From the NCBI RefSeq assembly GCF_000376565.1, contig NZ_BARG01000022.1, forward strand, positions 1-64,000: 64,000 nt of DNA, written 5' to 3'. The notes beneath the pieces were generated by a model. That model was not told the origin of the DNA, ran no database searches, and saw nothing but the letters and a program-made list of their open reading frames with translations. This document shows, one piece after another, positions 1 to 8,631 of this stretch (positions are counted from its first letter, which is position 1; the number at the start of each line of letters is the position of its first letter). A program made the position numbers and the translations under genes. This DNA is from Streptomyces hokutonensis. Its GTDB lineage: Bacteria > Actinomycetota > Actinomycetes > Streptomycetales > Streptomycetaceae.

Positions 1-2
1 CA

Positions 3-1217
3 GCCGCCGACGGCGATTACGCCCCACAGGGGCCACCCGCACCCGACAACGAAAGTCGCACGGGCGGTGCGGGTGGGAAAACGAAAGCCGATGGCGGAGC
101 CGAGGCGTGTCGGATCGAGGGGCTGCTGATCGGACTCGCCGCAGGGGACGCCGCCGGTTGGCCCGCCGCGAGGCACCGCGCCGCCAGGATGCCGGAGTGG
201 ACTCGCCGGCTCACCCGTGAGCTGGACACCTTCGCCGAACAGAACGCGACCACGACACTCCCCGTCCCCATCGCCCTCAACCAACCCCCTGAGCCACTCC
301 GCCTGGGCCCCTCCGACGACGCCGAGTGGGCGGCCTTCGCCGCAGAAGCCGTACTGCGAGCCGGCGACGACACAGTCCTGGGCGACCTCAGCAGAGAACG
401 CCGTACGCGCGCTTCCATCGACCTCAGCTGGAACGCCGTAGCCAGCGAAGTAGCCGCCGCAGCGGACCGCGCCCCCGAGGTCGAATCCGCCGTACTCCCC
501 CTCCGCGCCCGCATCTCCGTACGAGCGGGCCTCGGCAACCTCGCCGCCGGCCTCCGCCCACCCGCCACCGGCCACGACAACCCCCACTACTTCGACGACG
601 CGGCCTGCGTAAGAGCCTGCGTCCTCGCCGTGGCGCACCCCGGCGACCCCCAACGCGCCGCCGCCCTCGCCGAGTTCGACGCCCGCTACACCCAGGACGG
701 CGACGGAGTCCACGGCGCCAGAGCGATGGCGGCGGCCCTCGCACTCGCGCTGGTCGGGGCGGACGTGGACGAATGCGTGGCGGCCGCCCTCGCCGAACTC
801 CCCGAAGCCACCGAGATCGGCCGCAACGCCCGCCACGCCCTGAAGTTGGCCCGGGACAGCGACAACGCGTTCGCCCTGATCCCCCTCCTGGAACACCAGA
901 TCGTGGACCACGTCTACAGCTACGGCATCGCCGCAGCCGAAACCGTCCCGGTCGCCCTCGCTCTCGCCACCGCGTCCCGCGGCCGTATCGCGGAAGCGGT
1001 CCCCGCCGCGGCCTGCCTCTCCCGCGTCGCGGACTCCGCACCCGCCCTCGCGGGCGCCCTCACCGGCGCGTTGAGCGGTGGACGGGCGATCCCGTCCACC
1101 TGGCGGGACGCCTGCCGCACCCTCTCCGGCTGCGCCCTCCCCCGTCTCACCGGCACCGACCTCGTAGAACTCGCCGAACTCCTGGAAGCCACACAACCGC
1201 CCCCACCAGGAGGATGA
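3..1217 (+). CDS. ADP-ribosylglycohydrolase family protein (ARH1, 5' end cut)
   Basis: The reading frame is open to the left edge of the window with no usable start, so the gene begins outside it. The visible 404 residues open with a family-type motif (GLLIGLAAGDAAGWP, around residue 40), the counterpart of the DraG/ARH signature that starts the all-helical fold. Family members hydrolyse N- or O-glycosidic bonds of ADP-ribose adducts using two Mg2+ ions. The usual TDDT metal motif is not obvious here, and the C-terminal DTD-type metal motif is missing or degenerate, so this copy may be catalytically weak or a partner subunit. The next gene starts within about 10 bases, and AGGAGG lies just before this stop codon. 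Family call good; function unknown. Confidence 0.75.
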   Translation, partial: AADGDYAPQGPPAPDNESRTGGAGGKTKADGGAEACRIEGLLIGLAAGDAAGWPAARHRAARMPEWTRRLTRELDTFAEQNATTTLPVPIALNQPPEPLRLGPSDDAEWAAFAAEAVLRAGDDTVLGDLSRERRTRASIDLSWNAVASEVAAAADRAPEVESAVLPLRARISVRAGLGNLAAGLRPPATGHDNPHYFDDAACVRACVLAVAHPGDPQRAAALAEFDARYTQDGDGVHGARAMAAALALALVGADVDECVAAALAELPEATEIGRNARHALKLARDSDNAFALIPLLEHQIVDHVYSYGIAAAETVPVALALATASRGRIAEAVPAAACLSRVADSAPALAGALTGALSGGRAIPSTWRDACRTLSGCALPRLTGTDLVELAELLEATQPPPPGG

Positions 1218-1225
1218 TTCGGTGC

Positions 1226-2392
1226 ATGACGCCCAAAGAACCAGAAAGCAGCCTTGACGAGAAGATCACCGGAGCCCTCGTCGGGGCGGCGGTCGGCGAC
1301 GCCCTCGGCGGTCCCGTCGAGGGCTACTCCCCCGACCAGATCCTGGAACGCCACGGCGGTCGCGTCCACGGCATCGTCGGCCCCTGGAACGGCGACGCGT
1401 GGCGCACCGCCCGCCCCATCGCGCCGTACCACAAGGGCGACGGCCACGTCACCGACGACACCTTGATGACGCACGCTCTGGTACGGGTCTACGCGACCGT
1501 CCGCGACCACCTCGACGCGTACGCGCTCGCCGACCACCTCGTCCCGGACCTGATGCAGAACCCGCGCTGGATCCCGGAGTTGGAGACGGAGGCCATCCCG
1601 CTCCAGCGCCTCTTCCTCGCCGAGAAGTGGCTCGCGACCCGGCTCCACTACGGCCATGTCGACCCCCGCGAGGCCGGCGTCGGCAACATCGTCAACTGCG
1701 GTGCCGCGATGTACATGGCACCGGTCGGCCTGGTCAACGCGGCGAATCCCGCCGGTGCTTACGCCGAGGCCGTCGACATCGCGGGCGCACACCAGTCGTC
1801 GTACGGCCGTGAGGCGGCCGGTGTCTTCGCGGCGGCCGTCGCGGCGGCCTGCGCACCCGGCGCGACCCCCGACTCGGTGGTGACCGCCTGCCTCGCCCTG
1901 GCGAAGGACGGCACGCACACGGCCATCGAGAAGGTCTGCGAAGTGGCCGCCCGTTACTCGGACTTCGAGTCGGCGCTCGCCCCGCTGCGGGAGGCGATCG
2001 CGCCGTACGACACGGTGGGCCCCGTCTACCGCTCCCCCTCCCTGGACGCCCGCCGCCCCTCCCGCACCAAGGCGATCGAGGAACTCCCCGTCGCGCTGGG
2101 CATGTTGGTGGTCTCCGGCGGCGACTACCGCCACGCGGTGCTGGGTTCGGTGAACTACGGCCGGGACTGCGACTCGATCGCGACGATGGCGGGCGCGGTG
2201 GCCGGTGCGCTCGGCTCGCCCGTTCCGCGGGACTGGTCGAAGACGGTCGCCGAGGCCAGCCGCCTGGACCTCTGGGAACCGGCGACGACCCTCACCGCCG
2301 TCACCCGTGAGGTCTTCGAGCGTGACGTCCGCCAACGCCGTGCCCACGAGGCCGCGTTCACCGAGATCGGAGGGCTCCGGTGCTCCGACTGA
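1226..2392 (+). CDS. ADP-ribosylglycohydrolase family protein (ARH2)
   Basis: A 388-residue member of the DraG/ARH family. It shows the N-terminal GDALGGPVEG motif (about residues 24-33), a TDDT metal-binding motif (76-79) and a C-terminal NYGRDCDS motif (about 311-318), which corresponds to the GGDTD-type second metal site of the family. It is therefore likely to be an active hydrolase of a ribosyl or ADP-ribosyl bond; the substrate cannot be read from the sequence. ATG 1226 was chosen 12 bases after AGGAGG. An in-frame ATG at 1214 overlaps the previous stop as ATGA but has no room for the SD. It overlaps the next family member by 13 bases. Confidence 0.85.
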   Translation: MTPKEPESSLDEKITGALVGAAVGDALGGPVEGYSPDQILERHGGRVHGIVGPWNGDAWRTARPIAPYHKGDGHVTDDTLMTHALVRVYATVRDHLDAYALADHLVPDLMQNPRWIPELETEAIPLQRLFLAEKWLATRLHYGHVDPREAGVGNIVNCGAAMYMAPVGLVNAANPAGAYAEAVDIAGAHQSSYGREAAGVFAAAVAAACAPGATPDSVVTACLALAKDGTHTAIEKVCEVAARYSDFESALAPLREAIAPYDTVGPVYRSPSLDARRPSRTKAIEELPVALGMLVVSGGDYRHAVLGSVNYGRDCDSIATMAGAVAGALGSPVPRDWSKTVAEASRLDLWEPATTLTAVTREVFERDVRQRRAHEAAFTEIGGLRCSD

Positions 2393-3741
2393 CCTGGGTC
2401 CAGCCGGAGGACCTGCTCGGCCACGAACTGCGCCAGGCGGTCCAGGACGGCCGCGAGCCGTCGGCGATCGCGGCCCGCTGGCGCGCGGCGGGTGGTGCGG
2501 AGGCACCGGCCCGGGCGGGCGCGTCGGGCCAACCGGCCTCCCGTTACCTCAGGTTGCTCGCCGAGGACCTGCTGGACGAACTGGCCGATCTGCCCAGCCG
2601 GTTGGCGGACCAGGAGCCGACGGACCTGGCGCGGATCAAGGCCCTGTGCCCCAACTGGCCCGCCCCACAGGCCACTTCCCCACCCCGCCCGGCCACCCTC
2701 CAGGCCGCCTGGCTGGGCCGGGCCGTCGGCTGTCTTCTCGGCAAGCCGGTCGAGAAACTCCCTCTCGACGGCATCCGCCAACTCGCCCGAGCCACCGGCA
2801 ACTGGCCCCTGAACACCTACTTCACCGCCCGGGGCGTCCCCGCCGAACTCCTCGCCGCCCACCCCTGGAACCGCCGCTCCGCCCCCACCTCCCTCGCCGA
2901 GAACATCGACGGCATGCCCGAGGACGACGACCTCAACTACCCCCTGTTGAACCTCCTGTTGCTGCAGCGCCACGGCAAGGACTTCACCACCGCCGACGTG
3001 GCGAAGCTCTGGCTCGACGAACTCCCCGCGGGCCGCACCTTCACCGCCGAACGCATCGCCTACCGCAATCTGCTCTCCGGCCTGGAACCCCCGCGAACGG
3101 CCCGCCACCGCAACCCGTTCCGCGAATGGATCGGCGCCCTGATCCGCGCCGACGTCCACGGCTGGACCAACCCCGGAGACCCGGGCGCGGCAGCCGAACA
3201 GGCCCACCGCGACGCCACCTTGACCCACACCGCGAACGGCGTCTACGCGGCGATGTTCACGGCCGCCGTCATCGCCACCGCGGCCACCGGCACCCACGAC
3301 ATCCACACCTGCCTGCGCACCGCCCTGACGGTCGTCCCGCCCGCCTCCCGCCTCACCAAGGCGCTCCAGCACGCCCTCCAACTGGCCCGGAAACACCGGG
3401 ACTTCGACGCCGTGGTGGACGAACTCCACGCCACCCACGCGCGCACCCACCACTGGGTCCACGCGATCCCCAACACCGCCCTGATCGCCGCCGCCCTCAC
3501 CCACGCGGACGGCGACTTCACCGGCTCCATCTGCCGTGCGGTGTCGGGTGGTTGGGACACCGACTCCAACGGGGCCACGGTCGGCTCCGTTTCAGCCCTG
3601 CTGGCCGGCAGCCCGGCCACACTCCCCGACCGCTGGACGACCCCTCTCAAGAACCGACTCGCCACCTCCGTAGGCGACTTCAACGGCATCGGCTTCGACA
3701 CCCTCGCCCGGCTCACCCACCAGGAGACCGCCCGCCCATGA
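2380..3741 (+). CDS. ADP-ribosylglycohydrolase family protein (ARH3) with N-terminal extension
   Basis: 453 residues, starting at GTG with GGAGGG five bases upstream and overlapping the preceding gene by 13 bases. The first ~110 residues are an extension not seen in the neighbour. The ARH fold then begins near AAWLGRAVGCLLGKPVEKL. Instead of a plain TDDT it carries a PEDDDLNY motif near residue 190, and its C-terminal metal motif GGWDTDSNGAT (about 390-400) is complete. Metal-binding acids therefore look retained, and the protein is probably an active glycohydrolase with a different specificity from its neighbours. The stop overlaps the ribokinase start (ATGA), so the genes are translationally coupled. 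Confidence 0.85.
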   Translation: MLRLTWVQPEDLLGHELRQAVQDGREPSAIAARWRAAGGAEAPARAGASGQPASRYLRLLAEDLLDELADLPSRLADQEPTDLARIKALCPNWPAPQATSPPRPATLQAAWLGRAVGCLLGKPVEKLPLDGIRQLARATGNWPLNTYFTARGVPAELLAAHPWNRRSAPTSLAENIDGMPEDDDLNYPLLNLLLLQRHGKDFTTADVAKLWLDELPAGRTFTAERIAYRNLLSGLEPPRTARHRNPFREWIGALIRADVHGWTNPGDPGAAAEQAHRDATLTHTANGVYAAMFTAAVIATAATGTHDIHTCLRTALTVVPPASRLTKALQHALQLARKHRDFDAVVDELHATHARTHHWVHAIPNTALIAAALTHADGDFTGSICRAVSGGWDTDSNGATVGSVSALLAGSPATLPDRWTTPLKNRLATSVGDFNGIGFDTLARLTHQETARP

Positions 3742-4631
3742 CCCTCATCGCCGTGCTCGGCAGCACGAACATGGACCTCGTCGCCTACGTCACGAAGGCC
3801 CCGCTGCGCGGAGAGACCGTGACGGGACGGGAGTTCCGTACGATCCCCGGCGGCAAGGGCGCCAACCAGGCGATCGCCGCGGCCCACGCGGGCGCCGACG
3901 TCACCATCATCGGCGCGGTCGGCGACGACGCCTACGGCGCCCAACTCCGGTCCACCTTCGAGCACTCGGGCGTCGACACCGACCATCTGCGCACCGTCCA
4001 GGGGCCGTCCGGCACCGCGCACATCGTCGTGGACGACGAGGGCGGCAACGCGATCGTCGTCATCCCCGCCGCCAACGGCACCGTCGACCACCTCGCCCCC
4101 GGCGACGAGGCCCTCATCGCCTCCGCCGACGCCCTGCTCCTCCAGCTGGAGATCCCCCTCGCGGCCGTGGTCGCGGGCGCGGAGGCGGCGCGCCGCCACG
4201 GCGTCCGTACGATCCTCACCCCCGCCCCCGCGCAACCCCTCCCGCCCGAACTCCTCGCCGCCACCGACCTGTTGGTCCCCAACGAGCACGAGGCCACCGC
4301 CCTCACCGGGCACACCGACCCGCGCAAGGCAGCGGCGGCCCTGCTCGACCAGGTGCCCGAGGTGATCGTCACCCTGGGCGCGGCCGGCAGCCTGTACGCG
4401 GCCCGGGACGCCGAGCCCTTCACCGTCCCCGCACCCCAAGTGACCGCAGTGGACTCGACGGGCGCGGGCGACACCTTCGTCGGCGCGCTGGCGGTGGCCC
4501 TCGCCGAGAGCCGCCCGATGCGGGACGCGCTGGGATGGGCGGCAGCGGCGGCGGCACTCTCCGTGCAGCGGCCGGGTGCGACGGCCTCGATGCCGTTCCG
4601 CGCGGAGATCGACAAGCAGTACGCCTCATGA
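3738..4631 (+). CDS. rbsK: ribokinase-like PfkB-family sugar kinase
   Basis: A 297-residue PfkB carbohydrate kinase. It has the N-terminal substrate-binding signature GGKGANQ (38-44) and the C-terminal signature DSTGAGDTF with the catalytic aspartate at D245. Length and motifs match ribokinase, which phosphorylates D-ribose at O5 with ATP. Following three putative ribosyl glycohydrolases, it would be well placed to trap ribose released by them as ribose-5-phosphate; that link is inferred from context only. The start ATG overlaps the previous TGA, and the stop overlaps the next ATG in the same way. No transporter is visible inside the window. Confidence 0.85.
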   Translation: MTLIAVLGSTNMDLVAYVTKAPLRGETVTGREFRTIPGGKGANQAIAAAHAGADVTIIGAVGDDAYGAQLRSTFEHSGVDTDHLRTVQGPSGTAHIVVDDEGGNAIVVIPAANGTVDHLAPGDEALIASADALLLQLEIPLAAVVAGAEAARRHGVRTILTPAPAQPLPPELLAATDLLVPNEHEATALTGHTDPRKAAAALLDQVPEVIVTLGAAGSLYAARDAEPFTVPAPQVTAVDSTGAGDTFVGALAVALAESRPMRDALGWAAAAAALSVQRPGATASMPFRAEIDKQYAS

Positions 4632-5830
4632 CCGAGACGACGACCACAACTCCCCTGTCCGGCCTGCGCGTTCTGGACCTCGCCACGCTCTTCGCCGGCC
4701 CCCTCGCCGCCACCATGCTCGGCGACTTCGGCGCCGAGGTCATCAAGGTCGAGCACCCGACGAAGCCCGACCCGTCCCGGGGCCACGGCCCCTCGAAGGA
4801 CGGGGTCGGCCTGTGGTGGAAGCTGCTGGGCCGCAACAAGCGCACCATCACCCTCGACCTGTCGACCCCGGGCGGGCGCGACACCCTCCTCCGCCTCGCC
4901 GCCACCGCCGACGTGGTCATCGAGAACTTCCGCCCCGGCACCCTGGAGAAATGGGACCTCGGCTGGGCCGAACTCTCCGCCGCCAACCCGAAGTTGATCC
5001 TCGCCCGGGTCACCGCCTTCGGTCAGTTCGGGCCCTACGCCCACCGCCCCGGCTTCGGTACCCTCGCCGAGGCGATGAGCGGCTTCGCCGCGATCACCGG
5101 CGAACCGGACGCGCCCCCGACGCTCCCTCCGTTCGGCCTCGCCGACTCGATCGCGGGCCTGGCGACGGCGTACGCGGTGATGACGGCCCTCGCGGCCCGC
5201 GACCGCACCGGCGAGGGCCAGGTGGTGGACATGGCGATCATCGAACCCATCCTGACCGCGCTGGGCCCGCAACCCCTCTGGTACGACCAGCTCGGCCACG
5301 TCCAGCCGCGCACCGGCAACCGCTCGCAGAACAACGCCCCGCGCAACACCTACCGCACTGCGGACGGCAGTTGGGTCGCCGTCTCCACCTCCGCCCAGTC
5401 GATCGCCGAGCGCGTGATGCGCCTGGTCGGCCGCCCGGAACTGATCGACGAACCGTGGTTCGCGACCGGCGCGGACCGGGCCCGGCACTCCGACATCCTC
5501 GACGCGGCGGTCGGTGACTGGATCGCCCAGCGCTCGCGCACCGAGGTCCTGGCCGCCTTCGAGAAGGCGGAGGCGGCCGTGGCCCCCATCCAGGACGTAC
5601 GGGACGTGATGACGGACCCCCAGTACCAAGCCCTCGACACGATCACCACCGTCGACGACCCCGAACTCGGCCCCCTCCGCATGCAGAACGTCCTCTTCCG
5701 GCTCTCCGCCACCCCGGGCGCCATCCGCTGGCCCGGCCGCCCCCACGGCGCCGACACGGACACGGTCCTGACCGAACTCGGCCTGACGGAAGCCGAGTTG
5801 ACCGCACTCCGCCAGGCGGGCGCCCTGTGA
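4628..5830 (+). CDS. family III (CaiB/BaiF) CoA-transferase
   Basis: 400 residues with the family's N-terminal Rossmann-type fold (GLRVLDLATLFAGPLAATMLG, split here by the fold's first helix) and GAEVIKVE at 35-42. The conserved aspartate that forms the acyl-anhydride intermediate in formyl-CoA transferase lies in LADSIAG and is D173 here. Such enzymes move CoA between acyl-CoA and a free acid in the cytosol. It is coupled to both neighbours by 4-base overlaps (ATGA before, GTGA after). Pairing with a CitE-like lyase is the classic arrangement for activating then cleaving a hydroxy- or dicarboxylic acid, for example itaconate/citramalate or methylaspartate-type pathways; which acid is used here is unknown. 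Confidence 0.9.
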   Translation: MTETTTTTPLSGLRVLDLATLFAGPLAATMLGDFGAEVIKVEHPTKPDPSRGHGPSKDGVGLWWKLLGRNKRTITLDLSTPGGRDTLLRLAATADVVIENFRPGTLEKWDLGWAELSAANPKLILARVTAFGQFGPYAHRPGFGTLAEAMSGFAAITGEPDAPPTLPPFGLADSIAGLATAYAVMTALAARDRTGEGQVVDMAIIEPILTALGPQPLWYDQLGHVQPRTGNRSQNNAPRNTYRTADGSWVAVSTSAQSIAERVMRLVGRPELIDEPWFATGADRARHSDILDAAVGDWIAQRSRTEVLAAFEKAEAAVAPIQDVRDVMTDPQYQALDTITTVDDPELGPLRMQNVLFRLSATPGAIRWPGRPHGADTDTVLTELGLTEAELTALRQAGAL

Positions 5831-6645
5831 CCCCGTATCCCCTGACCTGGCTCTACGTCCCCGGCGACCGCCCCGCGGTCGTCACCAAGGCCCTCGCCGC
5901 CGGCGCCGACGTGGTCGTGATCGACCTGGAGGACGCGGTCGCCCCGGACCGCAAGGAGTACGCCCGCGCGGCGACGGCGGAACTCCTCGCGGAGCCTGGG
6001 CCTGGCGTCCCGGTCCACGTCCGGGTGAACGCCCTGGACAGCCCGTGGGCGGCGGACGACCTCCGTACGATCGCCCCACTGCCTGGCGTTTCGGGCCTAC
6101 GGCTCCCGAAGGTCACGTCCGCCGAGGAGGTCGTAGCCGTAGCGGAAAGGACGGACGGCGTTCCCCTGTTCGCCCTCCTGGAGACGGCCCTCGGCATCGA
6201 GCGGGCCTTCTCGATCGCCGCCGCACACCCCGCCCTGCACGGCATCGCGCTCGGCGAGGCGGATCTACGGGCCGACCTGGGTGTGCGCGACGACGCGGGC
6301 CTCGACTGGTCGCGCTCGCGGGTCATCGTCGCCGCCCGGGCGGCAGATCTGGCCCCGCCGCCCCAGTCCGTCCACCCGGACATCCGCGACCTGGAGGGCC
6401 TGGCGGCCTCCTGCGCCCACGGCCGCGCCCTCGGCTTCCTCGGGCGGGCGGCGATCCACCCCCGTCAACTCCCGGTGATCGAGAGCGCCTTCCTCCCGAC
6501 CGACCACGAACTCGAACAGGCCGAGACGATCGTCAAGGCGGCCATGCGGGAGGAGGGCGCCCAGGCTCTTCCGGACGGGCGGTTCATCGACGCGGCGGTG
6601 GTGGCGGCCGCGCAGCGCACGCTGGCGTCGGCGCGCCGGACCTGA
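5827..6645 (+). CDS. HpcH/HpaI aldolase / CitE-like CoA-ester lyase
   Basis: 272 residues starting at a GTG that overlaps the CoA-transferase stop. The TIM-barrel of CitE-type lyases is recognisable: YVPGDRP at the N terminus, the acidic pair motif VIDLEDAVAPD, the metal-binding glutamate in LLETALGI and the second metal acid in GEADLRADLG. Relatives split (S)-citramalyl-CoA, L-malyl-CoA or similar beta-hydroxyacyl-CoA esters into acetyl-CoA (or propionyl-CoA) and a keto acid, using Mg2+. With the CoA-transferase upstream it probably completes a two-step activation and cleavage. It is the last gene of the operon, followed at once by a strong hairpin. Confidence 0.88.
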   Translation: MTPYPLTWLYVPGDRPAVVTKALAAGADVVVIDLEDAVAPDRKEYARAATAELLAEPGPGVPVHVRVNALDSPWAADDLRTIAPLPGVSGLRLPKVTSAEEVVAVAERTDGVPLFALLETALGIERAFSIAAAHPALHGIALGEADLRADLGVRDDAGLDWSRSRVIVAARAADLAPPPQSVHPDIRDLEGLAASCAHGRALGFLGRAAIHPRQLPVIESAFLPTDHELEQAETIVKAAMREEGAQALPDGRFIDAAVVAAAQRTLASARRT

Positions 6646-6650
6646 CATGC

Positions 6651-6687
6651 GACGAGGGCGCCCTGTCGATCACAGGGCGCCCTCGTC
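6651..6687. terminator. hairpin between convergent CitE-like gene and lgt
   Basis: A perfect 16-bp inverted repeat (arms 6651-6666 and 6672-6687, GACGAGGGCGCCCTGT and its complement) with a 5-base loop. It sits between two convergent genes, so it likely stops transcription in both directions. Confidence 0.85.
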
Positions 6688-6703
6688 GTCGTAGAACCAG
6701 CCG

Positions 6704-7681
6704 TCAGCTCTTCTTCGCCGACTCGGGCTCGTCCTTCTTCAGGTCCACGTCCGCATCCTCGGTTTCCGGCGCGTCTTCCTTGGCCTCGGAGGCTTCGGGC
6801 TCGTCGGTCTCCGGGTCTTCCTTCGCCTTGGGCTCGTCGCCGTCGCCGTCGGTTCCGTCGTCGGAGACATCCGGTTCGACGACCTCTTCGCGGCCCGGGC
6901 GCTTCTTCGCGGAGATCACGAAGTACGTGACCGCGAGGACGAAGACGATCATCGCGGTCCAGTCGTTCAACCGCAGGCCCAGGAAGTGGTGGGCGTCGTC
7001 GACGCGCATGTACTCGATCCAGCCGCGGCCCACGCAGTACGCGGCGACGTAGAGCGCGAACGCCCGGCCGTGGCCCAGCTTGAAGCGGCGGTCGGCCCAG
7101 ATGACGAGGAAGCCGACGCCGACGCACCACAAGGACTCGTACAGGAAGGTCGGGTGGTAGTAGCCGGGGACGCGGCCGTCCGTCGAGGACGTGATGTGCA
7201 GCGCCCAGGGGAGGTGCGTCTCGCGGCCGTAGAGCTCCTGGTTGAACCAGTTGCCCCAGCGGCCGATGGCCTGGGCGAAGGCGATGCCGGGGGCCAGCGC
7301 GTCGGCCCAGGCCGGCAGCGGGATGCCACGGCGGCGGCAGCCGATCCACGCGCCCACCGCGCCGAGCGCGATCGCGCCCCAGATGCCGAGGCCGCCCTGC
7401 CACACCTTGAAGGCGTCCACCCAGTCGCGGCCCTCGCTGAAGTACAGCTCGTAGTCCGTGATCACGTGGTACAGGCGGCCGCCGACGAGGCCGAACGGCA
7501 CGGCCCAGACAGCGATGTCGGCCACCGTCCCGACCTTGCCGCCGCGGGCGACCCAGCGTTTGTTGCCGAGCCAGACGGCGACGAAGACGCCGATGATGAT
7601 GCAGAACGCGTAGCCGCGCAGCGGAATGGGGCCGAGGTGGTAGACCCCGCGCGACGGGCTGGGAATGTAGGCAAGTTCCAT
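6704..7681 (-). CDS. lgt: prolipoprotein diacylglyceryl transferase with acidic C-terminal tail
   Basis: Integral membrane enzyme that transfers diacylglyceryl from phosphatidylglycerol to the lipobox cysteine of preprolipoproteins. From ATG 7681 it is 325 residues. Family motifs are clear: YAFCIIIG in the first membrane segment, GRLYHV, the signature QAIGRWGNWFNQELYG (the arginine is catalytically essential in the family) and YCVGRGWIEYMR near the end. The last ~65 residues after the final membrane segment form a low-complexity Asp/Glu/Lys/Pro-rich tail that the enzyme core does not need; acidic tails of this kind occur in other streptomycete Lgt proteins. Its functional partner lspA is at 47.3 kb. 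Confidence 0.95.
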   Translation of the reverse strand: MELAYIPSPSRGVYHLGPIPLRGYAFCIIIGVFVAVWLGNKRWVARGGKVGTVADIAVWAVPFGLVGGRLYHVITDYELYFSEGRDWVDAFKVWQGGLGIWGAIALGAVGAWIGCRRRGIPLPAWADALAPGIAFAQAIGRWGNWFNQELYGRETHLPWALHITSSTDGRVPGYYHPTFLYESLWCVGVGFLVIWADRRFKLGHGRAFALYVAAYCVGRGWIEYMRVDDAHHFLGLRLNDWTAMIVFVLAVTYFVISAKKRPGREEVVEPDVSDDGTDGDGDEPKAKEDPETDEPEASEAKEDAPETEDADVDLKKDEPESAKKS

Positions 7682-7745
7682 GGCAGGGTCGACGCTACCG
7701 TGCCGGACCGCGACCTCGGCAAGCGGCCCGGCTACGGCTCCATAA

Positions 7746-7769
7746 CGGGCCGGTGTGAAAACCGGCCCG
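7746..7769 (-). terminator. terminator after the DsbA-like gene
   Basis: Arms CGGGCCGGT (7746-7754) and ACCGGCCCG (7761-7769) around GTGAAA, starting 5 bases past the stop of the minus-strand thioredoxin-fold gene. It separates that gene from lgt, which must rely on its own promoter or readthrough. Confidence 0.75.
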
Positions 7770-7773
7770 CCAC

Positions 7774-8553
7774 TTACCCCTTGTTGGCGGCTTGGACCAG
7801 CTGCTTCAGCTTCGCCGGGGTCATCGTCTGGTCCGCGTAGATGTTCTTGCCGTCGAAGAGGACGGTCGGGGTGCCGGTGAATCCGCCGGCCTGGAACGCG
7901 GCGGCGGACTTGGTGACCCAGCTGTCGTGCGTACCGCTGTTGACGCACTTCTGGAAGGCGGGCGTGTCGAGACCCTTCACCTTGCCCGCCAGCTCGATCA
8001 GCTTGGCGTTGCTGGAGAAGGCGTCGTCCGTCTCCTTGGGCTGGTTCTCGTACAGCACGTCGTGGAAGTCGCGGAACTTTCCGGCGTCCTGGGCGCAGGC
8101 CGCCGCGTTGGCCGCGCGCTTGGAGCCGGTGCCGCCGAGGTTGCCGTCGATGATCGTGACCAGGTGGTACTGCACCTTGAGCTGCCCGGAGTCGGTCAGC
8201 TCGTGGAGCGTCGGGCGGTACGCCGTCTCGAAGGCCTGGCAGGCCGGGCAGCGGAAGTCCTCCCACACCGTGAGCGTCGGCTTGGCGCTGTCCTTGCCGA
8301 CCTGGATCGCCAGGCTGTCCTTGCCGGTCGCCCCGGAGGGCGCCACGACCGGGCCCGTGCTCTTGCTGCCGCTGTCGTCCTTCTTGTGGTTCGCGGCGAG
8401 GACGCCGACCACCGTCGCCAACCCCAGCACGCAGACGACGCTCGCGGCCACGATCAGCGTGCGCCGCCGCCGCTCCGCGGACTTCTGCTTCTCACGCTCT
8501 GCCGCCAGCCGCTCGCGGGCGGTGCGCTTTCCGTCACGGTTCTTCTCGCTCAC
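7774..8553 (-). CDS. membrane-anchored DsbA-like thioredoxin-fold protein
   Basis: 259 residues from GTG 8553. The first ~31 residues are highly charged (KRTARERLAAEREKQKSAERRRR), followed by one membrane segment (about 32-54), a Gly/Ser-rich linker and an extracytoplasmic DsbA/DSBA-type thioredoxin domain with the redox motif CPAC at 102-105. The cis-proline loop (GTPTV) and other family landmarks are present near the C terminus. It probably acts as a thiol oxidoreductase for exported proteins. A second protein of the same plan, with CPIC, lies at 38.9 kb. A further upstream in-frame GTG at 8607 would add 18 residues but falls inside the trpA terminator, so it was not used. Confidence 0.85.
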   Translation of the reverse strand: MSEKNRDGKRTARERLAAEREKQKSAERRRRTLIVAASVVCVLGLATVVGVLAANHKKDDSGSKSTGPVVAPSGATGKDSLAIQVGKDSAKPTLTVWEDFRCPACQAFETAYRPTLHELTDSGQLKVQYHLVTIIDGNLGGTGSKRAANAAACAQDAGKFRDFHDVLYENQPKETDDAFSSNAKLIELAGKVKGLDTPAFQKCVNSGTHDSWVTKSAAAFQAGGFTGTPTVLFDGKNIYADQTMTPAKLKQLVQAANKG

Positions 8554-8568
8554 ACCCCGCAGAACGAA

Positions 8569-8595
8569 CCGGGGAGGCGCAGCGCGCCTCCCCGG
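8569..8595 (-). terminator. terminator of the trp operon after trpA
   Basis: Perfect 12-bp inverted repeat, CCGGGGAGGCGC (8569-8580) and GCGCCTCCCCGG (8584-8595), with a 3-base loop. It lies about 36 bases downstream of the trpA stop on the minus strand. Confidence 0.85.
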
Positions 8596-8631
8596 TCCCA
8601 GGTCCACCCATACGAGGGACCAGTCGTTCGG

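Noticed and set aside
326..1213. Long open frame continuing upstream of the second ADP-ribosylglycohydrolase
   Set aside because: It is Arg/Pro-rich translation in the wrong frame of the first glycohydrolase; the family homology begins only after 1226.
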